This document shows, piece by piece, positions 34,668-43,866 of a DNA stretch of 64,000 nucleotides; positions within the stretch are counted from its first letter, which is position 1; every line of letters starts with the position of its first letter. The notes under the pieces are model-generated. The model saw only the letters and a program-made list of their open reading frames with translations. It searched no databases and was not told the DNA's origin. The stretch comes from Cognatundibacterium griseum (lineage in GTDB: Bacteria; Pseudomonadota; Gammaproteobacteria; Burkholderiales; Burkholderiaceae_D), in NCBI RefSeq assembly GCF_014284195.1, contig NZ_JACOGC010000005.1, positions 1 through 64,000 on the forward strand, read 5' to 3'. Position numbers and translations under genes: made by a program.

Positions 34668-37600
34668 ATGTCATTTGATTTCAGCAAATCCCTAGCAAAA
34701 CCCGGCCACAGGCTGGCACTCCCTGCCCTGCACGGCTCTTCCGACGCCTATGCGCTGGCACAGGCCGCCAGTGCTTTGAAGTCACAAAACAGGATGCTGA
34801 CCGTATTCGTCGCCAACGCCGGTGACGCACAGCGCTTGCTGGACGAAATCCCGTGGTTTAACTCCGAACTGCATTGCCGCCTTTTACCGGACTGGGAAAC
34901 GCTGCCCTACGACGCGTTTTCACCGCATCAGGATTTGGTATCCGAACGGCTGGCAACCTTGCACGAAATCCAGAATGGCCGCTGCGACGTGCTGCTTGCC
35001 CCCGCCAGCACTGCCTTGCTGCGCATGGCGCCGCCGTCTTTTCTGGCCGCCTATACCTTTTTCTTTAAAAAAGGTGACACGCTGGATGAGGCCAAACTCA
35101 AGACCCAGCTGACGCTGGCTGGCTATAATCACGTGAATCAGGTGATGTCGCCCGGCGAGTACTCGGTGCGCGGCGGGCTGATTGATCTGTTCCCCATGGG
35201 TTCCGCTCTGCCCTACCGGCTGGATTTGTTTGGCGACAGCATAGAAAGCATCAAGACCTTTGATGCAGACACCCAGCGCTCTATCTTCCCGGTACCGGAA
35301 GTCCGTTTGCTGCCGGGGCGCGAATTTCCTATGGATGAGCCTGCGCGCGCCGCCTTCCGCAGCCGCTGGCGCGAACAGTTTGAAGGCGATCCTTCACGCA
35401 GCGCCATCTACAAGGATATAGGTAACGGTATCGCGTCGGCTGGTATTGAGTATTATCTGCCACTGTTTTTTGAAGAAACAGCCACGCTGTTTGACTATCT
35501 GCCAGCGCATCCTTATTTCGCTTTACTGGGGGATATCGACGAAGCAATCAAACGCTTCTGGACCGATACCCGCTCACGCTATCAGTTCCTGAAATCCGAC
35601 CGGGAACGCCCGGTGCTGCCGCCAGAAAGCGTCTTCCTGCGCGACGAAGATTTTTTCGCCATCCTCAAGCCACAGGCACGCTGGGTGCTGCCGGCAACGG
35701 ACAAGGCGACACCCGCATCCGAGATTACCGCTTTCCTGCCGGATATCGCAGTCAACCGCCGTGCGGATGACCCGCTGACCAATCTGCGTGCATTTTTACT
35801 GCAGACCGATAAACGGGTCATGATTTGCGCCGAAACCGCAGGACGGCGCGAAACCCTGCAACAGTATTTCAATGAATTTGATATCGCGCTGACGCTGTGT
35901 GATGGCTATACCGATTTCATCACCGGCAGCGCCCGGCTGATGCTGGGCATCGCCCCTCTGCATGCCGGCTTTATGCTGGCCGAAGGTATCGCCTTTGTCA
36001 CTGAAGCCGAGCTGTACGCAGGCAGCGGCAAACGCATAGGCAGAAAAAAACAGGAAGCTGTGACCCAGGTCGAACACATGGTGCGCGACCTGTCCGAGCT
36101 CAAAATCGGTGATCCGGTGGTGCACAGCAATCATGGTATCGGTCGCTACATGGGCCTGATCAGCATGGATCTGGGTGAAGGTGAAACGGAATTCCTGCAC
36201 TTGGAATATGCCAAGGAAACCAAGCTGTATGTGCCGGTCGCACAATTGCACGTGATTTCGCGCTATTCCGGCGCTTCGCCCGAAGACGCACCGCTGCATA
36301 GTCTGGGTTCCGGGCAGTGGGAAAAAGCCAAACGCAAAGCGGCCCAGCAAATCCGCGACACCGCGGCAGAATTACTGAACCTGTATGCACGCAGAGCTAC
36401 CCGTCAGGGACATGCATTTGAATTCTCGGCCAGAGATTATGAAAGCTTTGCAGAGAGTTTCGGTTTCGAAGAAACGCCGGATCAGGCGGCTGCGATCAAT
36501 GCAGTGATCGCGGATATGACCTCAGGCAAACCGATGGACAGGCTGATCTGCGGCGATGTGGGCTTCGGTAAAACGGAAGTCGCGCTGCGCGCCGCCTTCG
36601 TTGCCGTGATGGGCGGTAAGCAGGTAGCGATCCTTGCGCCGACGACCCTGCTGGCGGAACAACATGCGCAGACGTTTGCCGACCGCTTTGCCAACTGGCC
36701 GGTGCGCATCGCCGAACTGTCGCGCTTCCGTACCGGCAAAGAAGTCAGTCTGGCCATCAAGGGCATGGGCGACGGCACCGTTGATATCGTGATTGGTACA
36801 CATAAACTGCTGTCAGATGATGTGAAGTTTTCACGGCTGGGTCTGGTCATCATCGACGAAGAACACCGCTTTGGCGTGCGCCAGAAAGAAGCACTGAAAG
36901 CCTTGCGCGCCGAGGTTGATGTGCTCACGCTGACGGCAACGCCTATTCCGCGTACGCTGGGAATGGCGCTGGAAGGTTTGCGCGACTTTTCGATTATCGC
37001 CACCGCGCCGCAAAAACGGCTGGCCATCAAAACCTTTGTGCGCGGCGAGGATGATTCCGTGATCCGTGAAGCCTGTCTGCGCGAACTTAAACGCGGTGGT
37101 CAGGTGTATTTCCTGCACAATGAAGTGGAAACCATCCAAAACCGCAAAGCCATGCTGGAAACCTTGTTGCCAGAAGCGCGCGTGGTCATCGCGCATGGCC
37201 AGATGCATGAGCGCGATCTGGAAAAAGTGATGCGTGATTTTGTGGCGCAGCGCTTTAACATTCTGCTGTGTACCACGATTATTGAAACCGGTATCGACGT
37301 GCCGACCGCCAATACCATCATCATGCATCGTGCCGATAAATTCGGTCTGGCCCAGTTGCATCAGCTGCGCGGACGCGTTGGCCGCTCACACCATCAGGCC
37401 TATGCCTATTTGCTGGTGCATGATGTGCAGGGGCTGACCAAGCAGGCCAACCGCAGACTGGAAGCCATCCAGCAAATGGAAGAACTGGGCAGCGGCTTCT
37501 ATCTGGCGATGCATGATCTGGAGATCCGTGGTGCCGGTGAAGTGCTGGGTGATAGCCAGTCTGGCGAAATGCATGAAATCGGCTTCCAGATGTACTCTGA

Positions 37601-38099
37601 CATGCTCAATGAAGCAGTACGTTCGCTGAAAAACGGCAAGGAGCCCGATCTGGCTGCGCCTTTGCAAAGCACCACAGAAATCAATCTGCATATACCGGCG
37701 CTTTTGCCGAATGAATTCTGCGGCGATGTGCATGAGCGCCTGTCTATCTACAAGCGCCTGGCCAATTGCAGCAAACCGGCTGCGATTGACGACCTGCAAG
37801 AAGAATTAATCGACCGTTTCGGCAAATTGCCGGAACCGGTCAAATCCCTGCTGGAAACCCATCGTTTACGCGTTGCTGCCAAGCCGCTGGGCATTATCAA
37901 AATTGATGCCCACAGCGAAGCCGCCACCCTGCAATTTGAACCGCAACCGCCGATAGACGGCATGCGCATCATCGAACTGGTACAAAAAAACAAGCATATC
38001 CGCTTGAACGGACAGGATAAATTGCGCATCACCGCCAACATGCCTGATCTTGCCAGCCGCGTGACACAGATCAAACAGACAATCAAAGCTCTCCATTAA
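34668..38099 (+). CDS. mfd: Transcription-repair coupling factor
   Basis: Mfd removes RNA polymerase stalled at DNA lesions and recruits UvrA. The 1143-residue protein has the N-terminal UvrB-like module (about 20-330), the RNA polymerase interaction domain near 479 (IGDPVVHSNHGIGRYMGL), the RecG-like translocase with Walker A near 627 (GDVGFGKTEVALRAAF) and the DEEH box near 728 (IIDEEHRFGVRQK). A later RGRVGRS-type helicase motif is in QLRGRVGRSHHQAYAYLL. The C-terminal TRCF regulatory domain is complete. There are no frameshifts. serB follows eight bases later and may be co-transcribed. Confidence 0.98.
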   Translation: MSFDFSKSLAKPGHRLALPALHGSSDAYALAQAASALKSQNRMLTVFVANAGDAQRLLDEIPWFNSELHCRLLPDWETLPYDAFSPHQDLVSERLATLHEIQNGRCDVLLAPASTALLRMAPPSFLAAYTFFFKKGDTLDEAKLKTQLTLAGYNHVNQVMSPGEYSVRGGLIDLFPMGSALPYRLDLFGDSIESIKTFDADTQRSIFPVPEVRLLPGREFPMDEPARAAFRSRWREQFEGDPSRSAIYKDIGNGIASAGIEYYLPLFFEETATLFDYLPAHPYFALLGDIDEAIKRFWTDTRSRYQFLKSDRERPVLPPESVFLRDEDFFAILKPQARWVLPATDKATPASEITAFLPDIAVNRRADDPLTNLRAFLLQTDKRVMICAETAGRRETLQQYFNEFDIALTLCDGYTDFITGSARLMLGIAPLHAGFMLAEGIAFVTEAELYAGSGKRIGRKKQEAVTQVEHMVRDLSELKIGDPVVHSNHGIGRYMGLISMDLGEGETEFLHLEYAKETKLYVPVAQLHVISRYSGASPEDAPLHSLGSGQWEKAKRKAAQQIRDTAAELLNLYARRATRQGHAFEFSARDYESFAESFGFEETPDQAAAINAVIADMTSGKPMDRLICGDVGFGKTEVALRAAFVAVMGGKQVAILAPTTLLAEQHAQTFADRFANWPVRIAELSRFRTGKEVSLAIKGMGDGTVDIVIGTHKLLSDDVKFSRLGLVIIDEEHRFGVRQKEALKALRAEVDVLTLTATPIPRTLGMALEGLRDFSIIATAPQKRLAIKTFVRGEDDSVIREACLRELKRGGQVYFLHNEVETIQNRKAMLETLLPEARVVIAHGQMHERDLEKVMRDFVAQRFNILLCTTIIETGIDVPTANTIIMHRADKFGLAQLHQLRGRVGRSHHQAYAYLLVHDVQGLTKQANRRLEAIQQMEELGSGFYLAMHDLEIRGAGEVLGDSQSGEMHEIGFQMYSDMLNEAVRSLKNGKEPDLAAPLQSTTEINLHIPALLPNEFCGDVHERLSIYKRLANCSKPAAIDDLQEELIDRFGKLPEPVKSLLETHRLRVAAKPLGIIKIDAHSEAATLQFEPQPPIDGMRIIELVQKNKHIRLNGQDKLRITANMPDLASRVTQIKQTIKALH

Positions 38100-38107
38100 C
38101 GCTGCCC

Positions 38108-38989
38108 ATGAAAACACGACAACTGACGCTGCAAGGTCTGCACGCCATCACGACTGAGAATCAGGCACTGATTCAGCACATCGCCCAGAAAACCCAGACA
38201 AGCAATATCGTCACCCTCAATCCGCGCGCAGTTCGTATCCAGAATGCGCAAGCCGATGACAACTTGCTGGCAGAACTGCGTGAGCAATGCGATACAGCCC
38301 GCATCGACCTGACCGCGCTTGAGCAAAACATCCACCTGAGCGATTTCAAGCTGGTGGCAATGGATATGGATTCGACCTTAATCACGATTGAATGCATCGA
38401 CGAAATCGCCGACATGCAGGGTCTGAAACCTCAGGTCGCCGAAATCACCGAAGCTGCGATGCGCGGGGAACTGGAGTTCCGGGACAGTCTGAAACGACGC
38501 GTCGCCTTATTGAAAGGACTGGACGCCTCCGCACTGCAAAAAGTCTATGATGAAAGACTGGAGCTCTCCCTTGGTGCAGATCACATGCTCAGTGTTATTC
38601 AGGCATCCGGCTTGAAAACATTGCTGGTATCAGGAGGTTTCACCTTTTTTACTGACCGTATGAAAACCCGTCTGAATCTGGACGTCACGCACTCCAATCA
38701 GCTCGAAATCATCGACGGCAAACTGACAGGCGAGATCATCGGCACGATTGTAGATGCCGATGAAAAGCGTCATACAGTGGAACGCGTCTGCGCTGAACTC
38801 GGCATCAGCACACAACAAGCGATCGTCATGGGTGACGGCGCCAATGATTTGAAGATGATGGGCGTTGCCGGTTTGTCCGTTGCATTCCGCGCCAAGCCTG
38901 TAGTGCGTGCGCAGGCAGACGTGGCGCTGAATGTCGTAGGGCTGGATGGGGTTCTGAATCTGTTCACCGATATCAGGCTTCCGGTGTAG
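38108..38989 (+). CDS. serB: Phosphoserine phosphatase
   Basis: SerB makes L-serine from phosphoserine. The 293-residue HAD-family enzyme has the nucleophile motif VAMDMDSTLI (Asp86 and Asp88), the Ser motif LLVSGGFTFF and the metal-binding MGDGANDLKMMGVAG. The N-terminal 80 residues form a short regulatory extension. It starts eight bases after mfd, and a strong terminator follows. Confidence 0.96.
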   Translation: MKTRQLTLQGLHAITTENQALIQHIAQKTQTSNIVTLNPRAVRIQNAQADDNLLAELREQCDTARIDLTALEQNIHLSDFKLVAMDMDSTLITIECIDEIADMQGLKPQVAEITEAAMRGELEFRDSLKRRVALLKGLDASALQKVYDERLELSLGADHMLSVIQASGLKTLLVSGGFTFFTDRMKTRLNLDVTHSNQLEIIDGKLTGEIIGTIVDADEKRHTVERVCAELGISTQQAIVMGDGANDLKMMGVAGLSVAFRAKPVVRAQADVALNVVGLDGVLNLFTDIRLPV

Positions 38990-39016
38990 ATTCCGCCACA
39001 CATGTACTTCTGACCG

Positions 39017-39046
39017 GGCTTTCAGAGAATTCTGAAAGCCTTTTTT
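39017..39046 (+). terminator. Intrinsic terminator after serB
   Basis: A perfect 10-bp stem GGCTTTCAGA / TCTGAAAGCC with loop GAAT is followed by TTTTTT. It closes the mfd-serB transcript, 28 bases beyond the serB stop. Confidence 0.92.
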
Positions 39047-39172
39047 GTTTGTCGCACTGAATTAGCATCAGGATGGTGAAACAAGAAAAAAATGCATGAA
39101 TACATTTCAGGTGTGATTTCATACGGCAATCACGATAAGTATCTATACTTTTGAAAAGAAAAATAAATAGTA

Positions 39173-39182
39173 CGAACGTTCG
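39173..39182. promoter_or_regulatory. Palindromic operator candidate upstream of the phosphotransferase gene
   Basis: CGAACGTTCG is a perfect 10-bp palindrome 86 bases before the start of the phosphotransferase gene. Palindromes of this type are frequent TetR-family operators in fatty-acid catabolism regulons. A related GAACGATCG lies upstream of the second acyl-CoA dehydrogenase operon. No TetR gene is visible in the window. Confidence 0.5.
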
Positions 39183-39267
39183 ATTATTTCAGTTAAAATA
39201 ATCCGGCACGTCCGGGCAAGATCCGGGCACGGATAAAACACACTATTTAAATCGCCGGGAGACATTC

Positions 39268-40344
39268 ATGTTCGAAGAATTTATGGGCACCATGCCAGTT
39301 GCTGAGCGTCAGAAATTTGATATCGGCGCGCTGGCCGGCTACATGCGACAGCACGTCGAAGGATTCGATGCTTCTCTGGCCGATCAGCTGACAGTGGAAC
39401 AGTTCAAAGGCGGCCAGTCTAATCCGACCTTCAAACTGACCGCGGGCAATCAGCGTTACGTGATGCGTGCCAAACCTGGTCCGGTTGCGAAATTACTTCC
39501 CTCAGCCCATGCGATCGAACGTGAATTCAAGGTGATGAATGCCCTGAATAAAGCCGGTTTTCCTGCCGCCAAACAATACGCCTTATGCGACGACGAGGCT
39601 GTGATAGGCCGCGCGTTTTATATCATGGAATTCGTCGACGGCCGCGTCTTGTGGGATCAGTCTCTGCCCGGTATGACGCCGCAGCAGCGCGGTGAAATTT
39701 ATGACGAAATGAACCGCGTGATCGCCCAGTTGCATACCATCGACTACGCAGCCATCGGACTGGCAGATTATGGCAAACCCGGTAATTATTTTGCCCGCCA
39801 GATCGACCGCTGGACCAAGCAATACCGCGCTTCCGAAACTGAAAAAATCGAAGCAATGGATAAGCTGATCGACTGGCTCCCCAATAATATTCCTGAGGGC
39901 GACGACACCAGCATCGTGCATGGCGATTACCGGCTCGACAACATGATGTTCCACCCGACAGAACCACGGATTCTGGCGATCCTCGACTGGGAATTATCGA
40001 CGCTGGGGCACCCGCTGGCAGACTTTTCCTACCATTGCATGAGTTGGCACGTCACTCCGGGACAATTCCGCGGTATTGCCGGACTTGATCACAAGGCGCT
40101 GGGCATTCCCAGCGAACAGGAATATATCGCCAGATATTGTGAGCGCACAGGCAAAACCATTCGTCAGGAAGACTTTAATTTTTACCTCGCCTATAACCTG
40201 TTCCGGATGGCAGGAATTTTACAAGGCATCATGAAACGTTATGTGGATGGTACGGCTTCCAGCGCCCAGGCCAAAAAATCCGGAGAAGCAGCCCGTCCTA
40301 TGGCAGAACTCGGCTGGAGTTATGTAGAAAAAATGGCAGCTTAA
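39268..40344 (+). CDS. Phosphotransferase family protein (APH-like kinase, ACAD10/11 N-domain type)
   Basis: This 358-residue protein has the aminoglycoside-phosphotransferase-like kinase fold. Visible parts are FKGGQSNPTFKLTAGNQRYVMRAKP (nucleotide-binding lobe, with the catalytic Lys in VMRAKP), the catalytic loop IVHGDYRLDNMMFHP and the metal-binding LAILDWELSTLGHPLADFSY. This version, with the C-terminal FRMAGILQGIMKR, is the one fused to an acyl-CoA dehydrogenase in eukaryotic ACAD10/11. Such kinases are thought to phosphorylate a hydroxyacyl-CoA so that a partner dehydrogenase-fold enzyme can remove the group. An acyl-CoA dehydrogenase gene follows 70 bases later. Antibiotic resistance is unlikely. 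Confidence 0.9.
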   Translation: MFEEFMGTMPVAERQKFDIGALAGYMRQHVEGFDASLADQLTVEQFKGGQSNPTFKLTAGNQRYVMRAKPGPVAKLLPSAHAIEREFKVMNALNKAGFPAAKQYALCDDEAVIGRAFYIMEFVDGRVLWDQSLPGMTPQQRGEIYDEMNRVIAQLHTIDYAAIGLADYGKPGNYFARQIDRWTKQYRASETEKIEAMDKLIDWLPNNIPEGDDTSIVHGDYRLDNMMFHPTEPRILAILDWELSTLGHPLADFSYHCMSWHVTPGQFRGIAGLDHKALGIPSEQEYIARYCERTGKTIRQEDFNFYLAYNLFRMAGILQGIMKRYVDGTASSAQAKKSGEAARPMAELGWSYVEKMAA

Positions 40345-40414
40345 GCATCCCACAGCATCAGATTTTATTTGGTTCGCAGCAGTTCACTTTTAAAACAACA
40401 CCGCGGGAGACAAC

Positions 40415-41674
40415 ATGGAATTTGAATACTCGGATCGCTGTAAGGAATTGCAGGGAAAGCTGTTACGTTTCATGGATGAGCACATTTATCCAAATGAAAA
40501 AGCGTACAAGGAAGAAATCGACCGTAACGGCCAGGAGCGGGGAAACCGCTGGATTGCCACCCGCATTATCGAAGAACTGAAACCGAAAGCCCGCGAACAG
40601 GGTTTGTGGAATCTGTTTTTACCGAAATCTGTCCGCGCACCGGAAGGTTTGTCGAATCTCGATTACGCACCGTTATGCGAAATCATGGGTCGCGTCAGCT
40701 GGGCGCCGGAAGTATTTAACTGCTCTGCGCCGGATACCGGCAACATGGAAACCATTGAACGCTACGGCACCGAAGAGCACAAAAAGGAATGGCTGGAACC
40801 GCTGCTGCGTGGTGAAATCCGCTCTGCTTTTGCGATGACCGAACCTGGCGTTGCCTCATCGGATGCAACCAATGTGGAAACCCGCATCGAGCGTGATGGT
40901 GATCATTATGTAATCAACGGCCATAAATGGTGGATATCCGGTGCCGGCGATCCGCGTTGCGCTGTCTACATTCTGATGGGGAAAACCGATTTCAACGCGG
41001 CCCGCCACGCACAGCAATCGATGATACTGGTCGATGCAAAAACGCCGGGCATTACGGTGAAACGCCCTCTTCCTGTATTCGGCTATGACGATGCACCGCA
41101 TGGTCATTGTGAAATCCTGTTTGAGAATGTGCGCGTACCGGCGTCCAACATCCTGCTCGGTGAAGGTCGTGGTTTTGAAATTGCGCAAGGCCGTCTTGGT
41201 CCCGGACGCATTCACCATTGCATGCGGGCCATCGGTGTGGCGGAACGGGCACTGGAGTTGATGTGCAAACGTCTGAACAGCCGCGTCGCATTTGGTAAAA
41301 AGATTTCAGAACAAAGCATCTGGCGTGAACGTATCGCGGAATCCCGTATTCAGATCGACACAGCCCGCCTGCTGACACTGAAAGCCGCTTATATGATGGA
41401 TACCGTCGGCAACAAGCATGCCCAGGCTGAGATCGCAATGATCAAAGTCCTGGCACCCAATGTCACGCAGCAGGTACTGGACTGGGCGATTCAGGCGCAT
41501 GGCGCTGGCGGGGTGTCCGGCGACTTCCCGCTGGCAGCACAATGGGCGGGCAACCGCACCCTGCGTCTGGCGGATGGTCCGGACGAAGTCCACCGCAATG
41601 CGATTGCCAAGCTGGAACTGGCAAAGCACATTGATCTGAAAGAAGATCTGGGCTTACCTATCACTCGCTCCTGA
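40415..41674 (+). CDS. Acyl-CoA dehydrogenase (ACAD11-like)
   Basis: This 419-residue flavoprotein has the acyl-CoA dehydrogenase signatures [39 protein letters not shown] (FAD/substrate region), [23 protein letters not shown] and, near the C-terminus, [35 protein letters not shown]. The last motif and the preceding [12 protein letters not shown] are typical of ACAD10/11-type enzymes. A good ribosome site (GGGAGA) precedes the ATG. With the phosphotransferase gene upstream it forms a two-gene unit that mirrors the fused eukaryotic protein, suggesting a role in catabolism of hydroxylated acyl-CoA. A terminator follows 40 bases downstream. Confidence 0.92.
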   Translation: MEFEYSDRCKELQGKLLRFMDEHIYPNEKAYKEEIDRNGQERGNRWIATRIIEELKPKAREQGLWNLFLPKSVRAPEGLSNLDYAPLCEIMGRVSWAPEVFNCSAPDTGNMETIERYGTEEHKKEWLEPLLRGEIRSAFAMTEPGVASSDATNVETRIERDGDHYVINGHKWWISGAGDPRCAVYILMGKTDFNAARHAQQSMILVDAKTPGITVKRPLPVFGYDDAPHGHCEILFENVRVPASNILLGEGRGFEIAQGRLGPGRIHHCMRAIGVAERALELMCKRLNSRVAFGKKISEQSIWRERIAESRIQIDTARLLTLKAAYMMDTVGNKHAQAEIAMIKVLAPNVTQQVLDWAIQAHGAGGVSGDFPLAAQWAGNRTLRLADGPDEVHRNAIAKLELAKHIDLKEDLGLPITRS

Positions 41675-41713
41675 TCTACATCACATAGTAATTCTGTCTT
41701 GCTCAACTCAAAC

Positions 41714-41742
41714 AAAAAGGCGAAGAATATCTTCGCCTTTTT
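41714..41742. terminator. Bidirectional intrinsic terminator
   Basis: AAAAAGGCGAAG and CTTCGCCTTTTT form a perfect 12-bp stem around AATAT. It separates the converging acyl-CoA dehydrogenase and EamA-type transporter genes. Confidence 0.9.
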
Positions 41743-41769
41743 GCTGAGTAAGTCATCCTCCCTGCCGTA

Positions 41770-42645
41770 TCAGTGCGCCTTTGCGTGCCAATACGACACC
41801 GCCACCGTCGCTGAAATCACAATCGCACAGCCAATCAGCGCCCGCAGACCCGGTGTTTCATGTAATACAAGATAGGCAACACCAATGCCATACACTGGCT
41901 CCAGCGAAGTCATCAGACTGGCAAACCGGGTGGAAACATGGCGCAGGCTATACATAAACAGACCATGCGAAATCGCCGTAAACACAACGCCCATCAGCAC
42001 CAGCCCCCACCAGTCATACGCAGAAATCTGATTCAGACCGCCATCCACCAACACAAAAGGCAGCAAGCTGACTGTGGCGACACTGTTTTGCAAAAATGCC
42101 AGCCGGAATGGCGCAATGTGACCACCCTGCCAGCGGTTTGCCAATACCAGCAAGGCAAAACTCAATCCGGAAAAAACACCAAGCATGAGTCCGGCTATGG
42201 GGGATGTTTGTGCCACCTCTGCCGCGCCACCGGTATCACTGACCATGACAATCATGCCAATGACGACTGCCAATGCCGCATACCAGTCCCTGCCATCCCT
42301 TTGTTCCTTGAACAACCAGGGCTCCAGCCAGGTCACAAACAACGGGAAACTGGCAAAACCCATCAATCCATACGCCACCGGCGCCGCCTTCATTGCGGCA
42401 AAAAAACTCAGCCAGTGGACTGCCAGCATTGCACCGCACAGAATGACCGTTTTCGGCACCGCACGAAAAGAAAATTCGCGCTGAACCAGCAATAAAGGAA
42501 TCAGGCTGAGACTGGCAAACAAGGTCCGCCCGAACACCAGCAACAACGACGAAACCACTAGCATCTTACTTAACACACCCGCACTGCCAAACAAAAATAC
42601 GGCAAAATGCAACGCCACATAAGGCGCAATCGACCTGTCTTTCAT
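41770..42645 (-). CDS. EamA/DMT-family membrane transporter
   Basis: This 291-residue protein has about ten hydrophobic segments in two EamA repeats, the drug/metabolite transporter layout (residues 7-140 and 150-285). Segments such as LLVFGRTLFASLSLIPLLLV and GLVLMGVVFTAISHGLFMYSL match the family. It most likely exports amino acids or other small metabolites, but the substrate is unknown. It stands alone on the minus strand; the 206 bases upstream, towards the SDR gene, show no clear feature. Confidence 0.88.
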   Translation of the reverse strand: MKDRSIAPYVALHFAVFLFGSAGVLSKMLVVSSLLLVFGRTLFASLSLIPLLLVQREFSFRAVPKTVILCGAMLAVHWLSFFAAMKAAPVAYGLMGFASFPLFVTWLEPWLFKEQRDGRDWYAALAVVIGMIVMVSDTGGAAEVAQTSPIAGLMLGVFSGLSFALLVLANRWQGGHIAPFRLAFLQNSVATVSLLPFVLVDGGLNQISAYDWWGLVLMGVVFTAISHGLFMYSLRHVSTRFASLMTSLEPVYGIGVAYLVLHETPGLRALIGCAIVISATVAVSYWHAKAH

Positions 42646-42851
42646 TCACCCTCACACACTGCCAATCACAACGATGCGGCATGATGCCATCAATCCCGGC
42701 TTCCGGCGCGGCAATCCAGAGCGGATGAAAAATATTCACCGCTATTCACCATGCGGGCTGAGGCTCATCTGCCTGATACGCCGCTGTCTGCTCATCATCG
42801 CGACGCATATTCATCAGATAAAACCGCAATCAGCACAGCATGTTGCAGAGT

Positions 42852-43709
42852 TTATAAAAACATGCCGCCGGATGCCTCGATGCGCTGACCGTTAATCCAG
42901 CCGCAACCATCCGACAACAGCGCTGCAGCCACACCACCAATATCATCCGGCAAACCAGCGCGACCCAGCGCAGTCTGACTGGCGACAAACTGATTCAGTT
43001 GCGCATTATCCCTGACTACGCCACCGCCGAAATCAGTCGCAATCGCACCGGGCGCAATCACATTCGCCGCAATACCGCGTGCCCCCAGCTCTTTCGCCAG
43101 ATATCTGGTCAGCACCTCGACCGCCCCTTTCATCGCCGCATAAGCTGCATGCCCGGGTAAGGAAAACCGCGCCAGTCCGCTTGACACATTGAGGATGCGA
43201 CCGTGATCGGCAATCAGAGGTAACAGGCTTTGCGTGAGAAAAAACACGCCTTTGAAGTGGATATTCATCAGCTGGTCAAACTGCGCCTCACTGGTGTCAG
43301 CGAAGGCAATGTGTCCGCCGATACCGGCATTATTCATCAGATAATCAAACTGATGCCGCTGCCATTGCTGTGCCAGTACCTGTTGTAATTTTTCTGTAAA
43401 TCCGGCAAAGCTGCCTATTGCCCCCGTGTCGAGCTGCAATGCCACGGCCCGTCGCCCCGACGCCTGTATTTCTGCCACTACGGCATGTGCATCCGCTTCC
43501 CTGCTCTGATATGTCAGGATGATATCGACACCCTGACGGGCTAAAGCGAGCGCTGTATTTTTTCCCAGCCCCCGGCTGCCGCCAGTGATCAGGGCGATTT
43601 TTTGCTCAGTCGATAATGTTGACCGCTCACTCTGGCCCACTACCGTCGTATTATTGGCATTGTCACTGATGCCCTGACTGGCACCGCTGTTCATGTTCGT
43701 GTTGCTCAT
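42852..43709 (-). CDS. SDR family NAD(P)-dependent oxidoreductase
   Basis: This 285-residue short-chain dehydrogenase has the cofactor motif ITGGSRGLGKNTALALA, NNAG in DYLMNNAGIGG, the catalytic Ser in LNVSSGLARF and Tyr-Lys spaced as YAAMKGA, and the C-terminal INGQRIEASGGMFL. It has an unusual 35-residue Ser/Asn-rich N-terminal extension. The start at ATG 43709 has a ribosome site (GAGGA). It is divergent from a LysR-type regulator, a frequent regulator-target pair, with a TGTTC-N9-GAACA operator between. The substrate is unknown. Confidence 0.9.
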   Translation of the reverse strand: MSNTNMNSGASQGISDNANNTTVVGQSERSTLSTEQKIALITGGSRGLGKNTALALARQGVDIILTYQSREADAHAVVAEIQASGRRAVALQLDTGAIGSFAGFTEKLQQVLAQQWQRHQFDYLMNNAGIGGHIAFADTSEAQFDQLMNIHFKGVFFLTQSLLPLIADHGRILNVSSGLARFSLPGHAAYAAMKGAVEVLTRYLAKELGARGIAANVIAPGAIATDFGGGVVRDNAQLNQFVASQTALGRAGLPDDIGGVAAALLSDGCGWINGQRIEASGGMFL

Positions 43710-43803
43710 GGCGTGTCCTCTGATGAGATTACCCATTCAAGATGGGATGGAGGCAGTCTATAAGCCGCATCCTCAATAATAAATAAGGAAAAAACGACTA
43801 CAC

Positions 43804-43822
43804 TGTTCATTTATTACGAACA
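43804..43822. promoter_or_regulatory. LysR-type operator candidate between SDR and LysR genes
   Basis: A perfect inverted repeat TGTTC-N9-GAACA lies 45 bases upstream of the LysR start and 95 bases upstream of the SDR start. The spacing and dyad fit a LysR-type binding site that could control both genes. Confidence 0.6.
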
Positions 43823-43866
43823 ATTAATACTGCATTCCTTACATTCTTCTGCCAAAGGTCAGCCTG

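Noticed and set aside
35796-36350. Long minus-strand open frame inside mfd
   Set aside because: It lies fully opposite a conserved, intact mfd gene and its product has no recognisable motif; treated as a coincidental frame.
39268-40344. Aminoglycoside resistance kinase
   Set aside because: The fold is shared, but the sequence pattern and the adjacent acyl-CoA dehydrogenase match the ACAD10/11-type phosphotransferases, so antibiotic resistance is unlikely.
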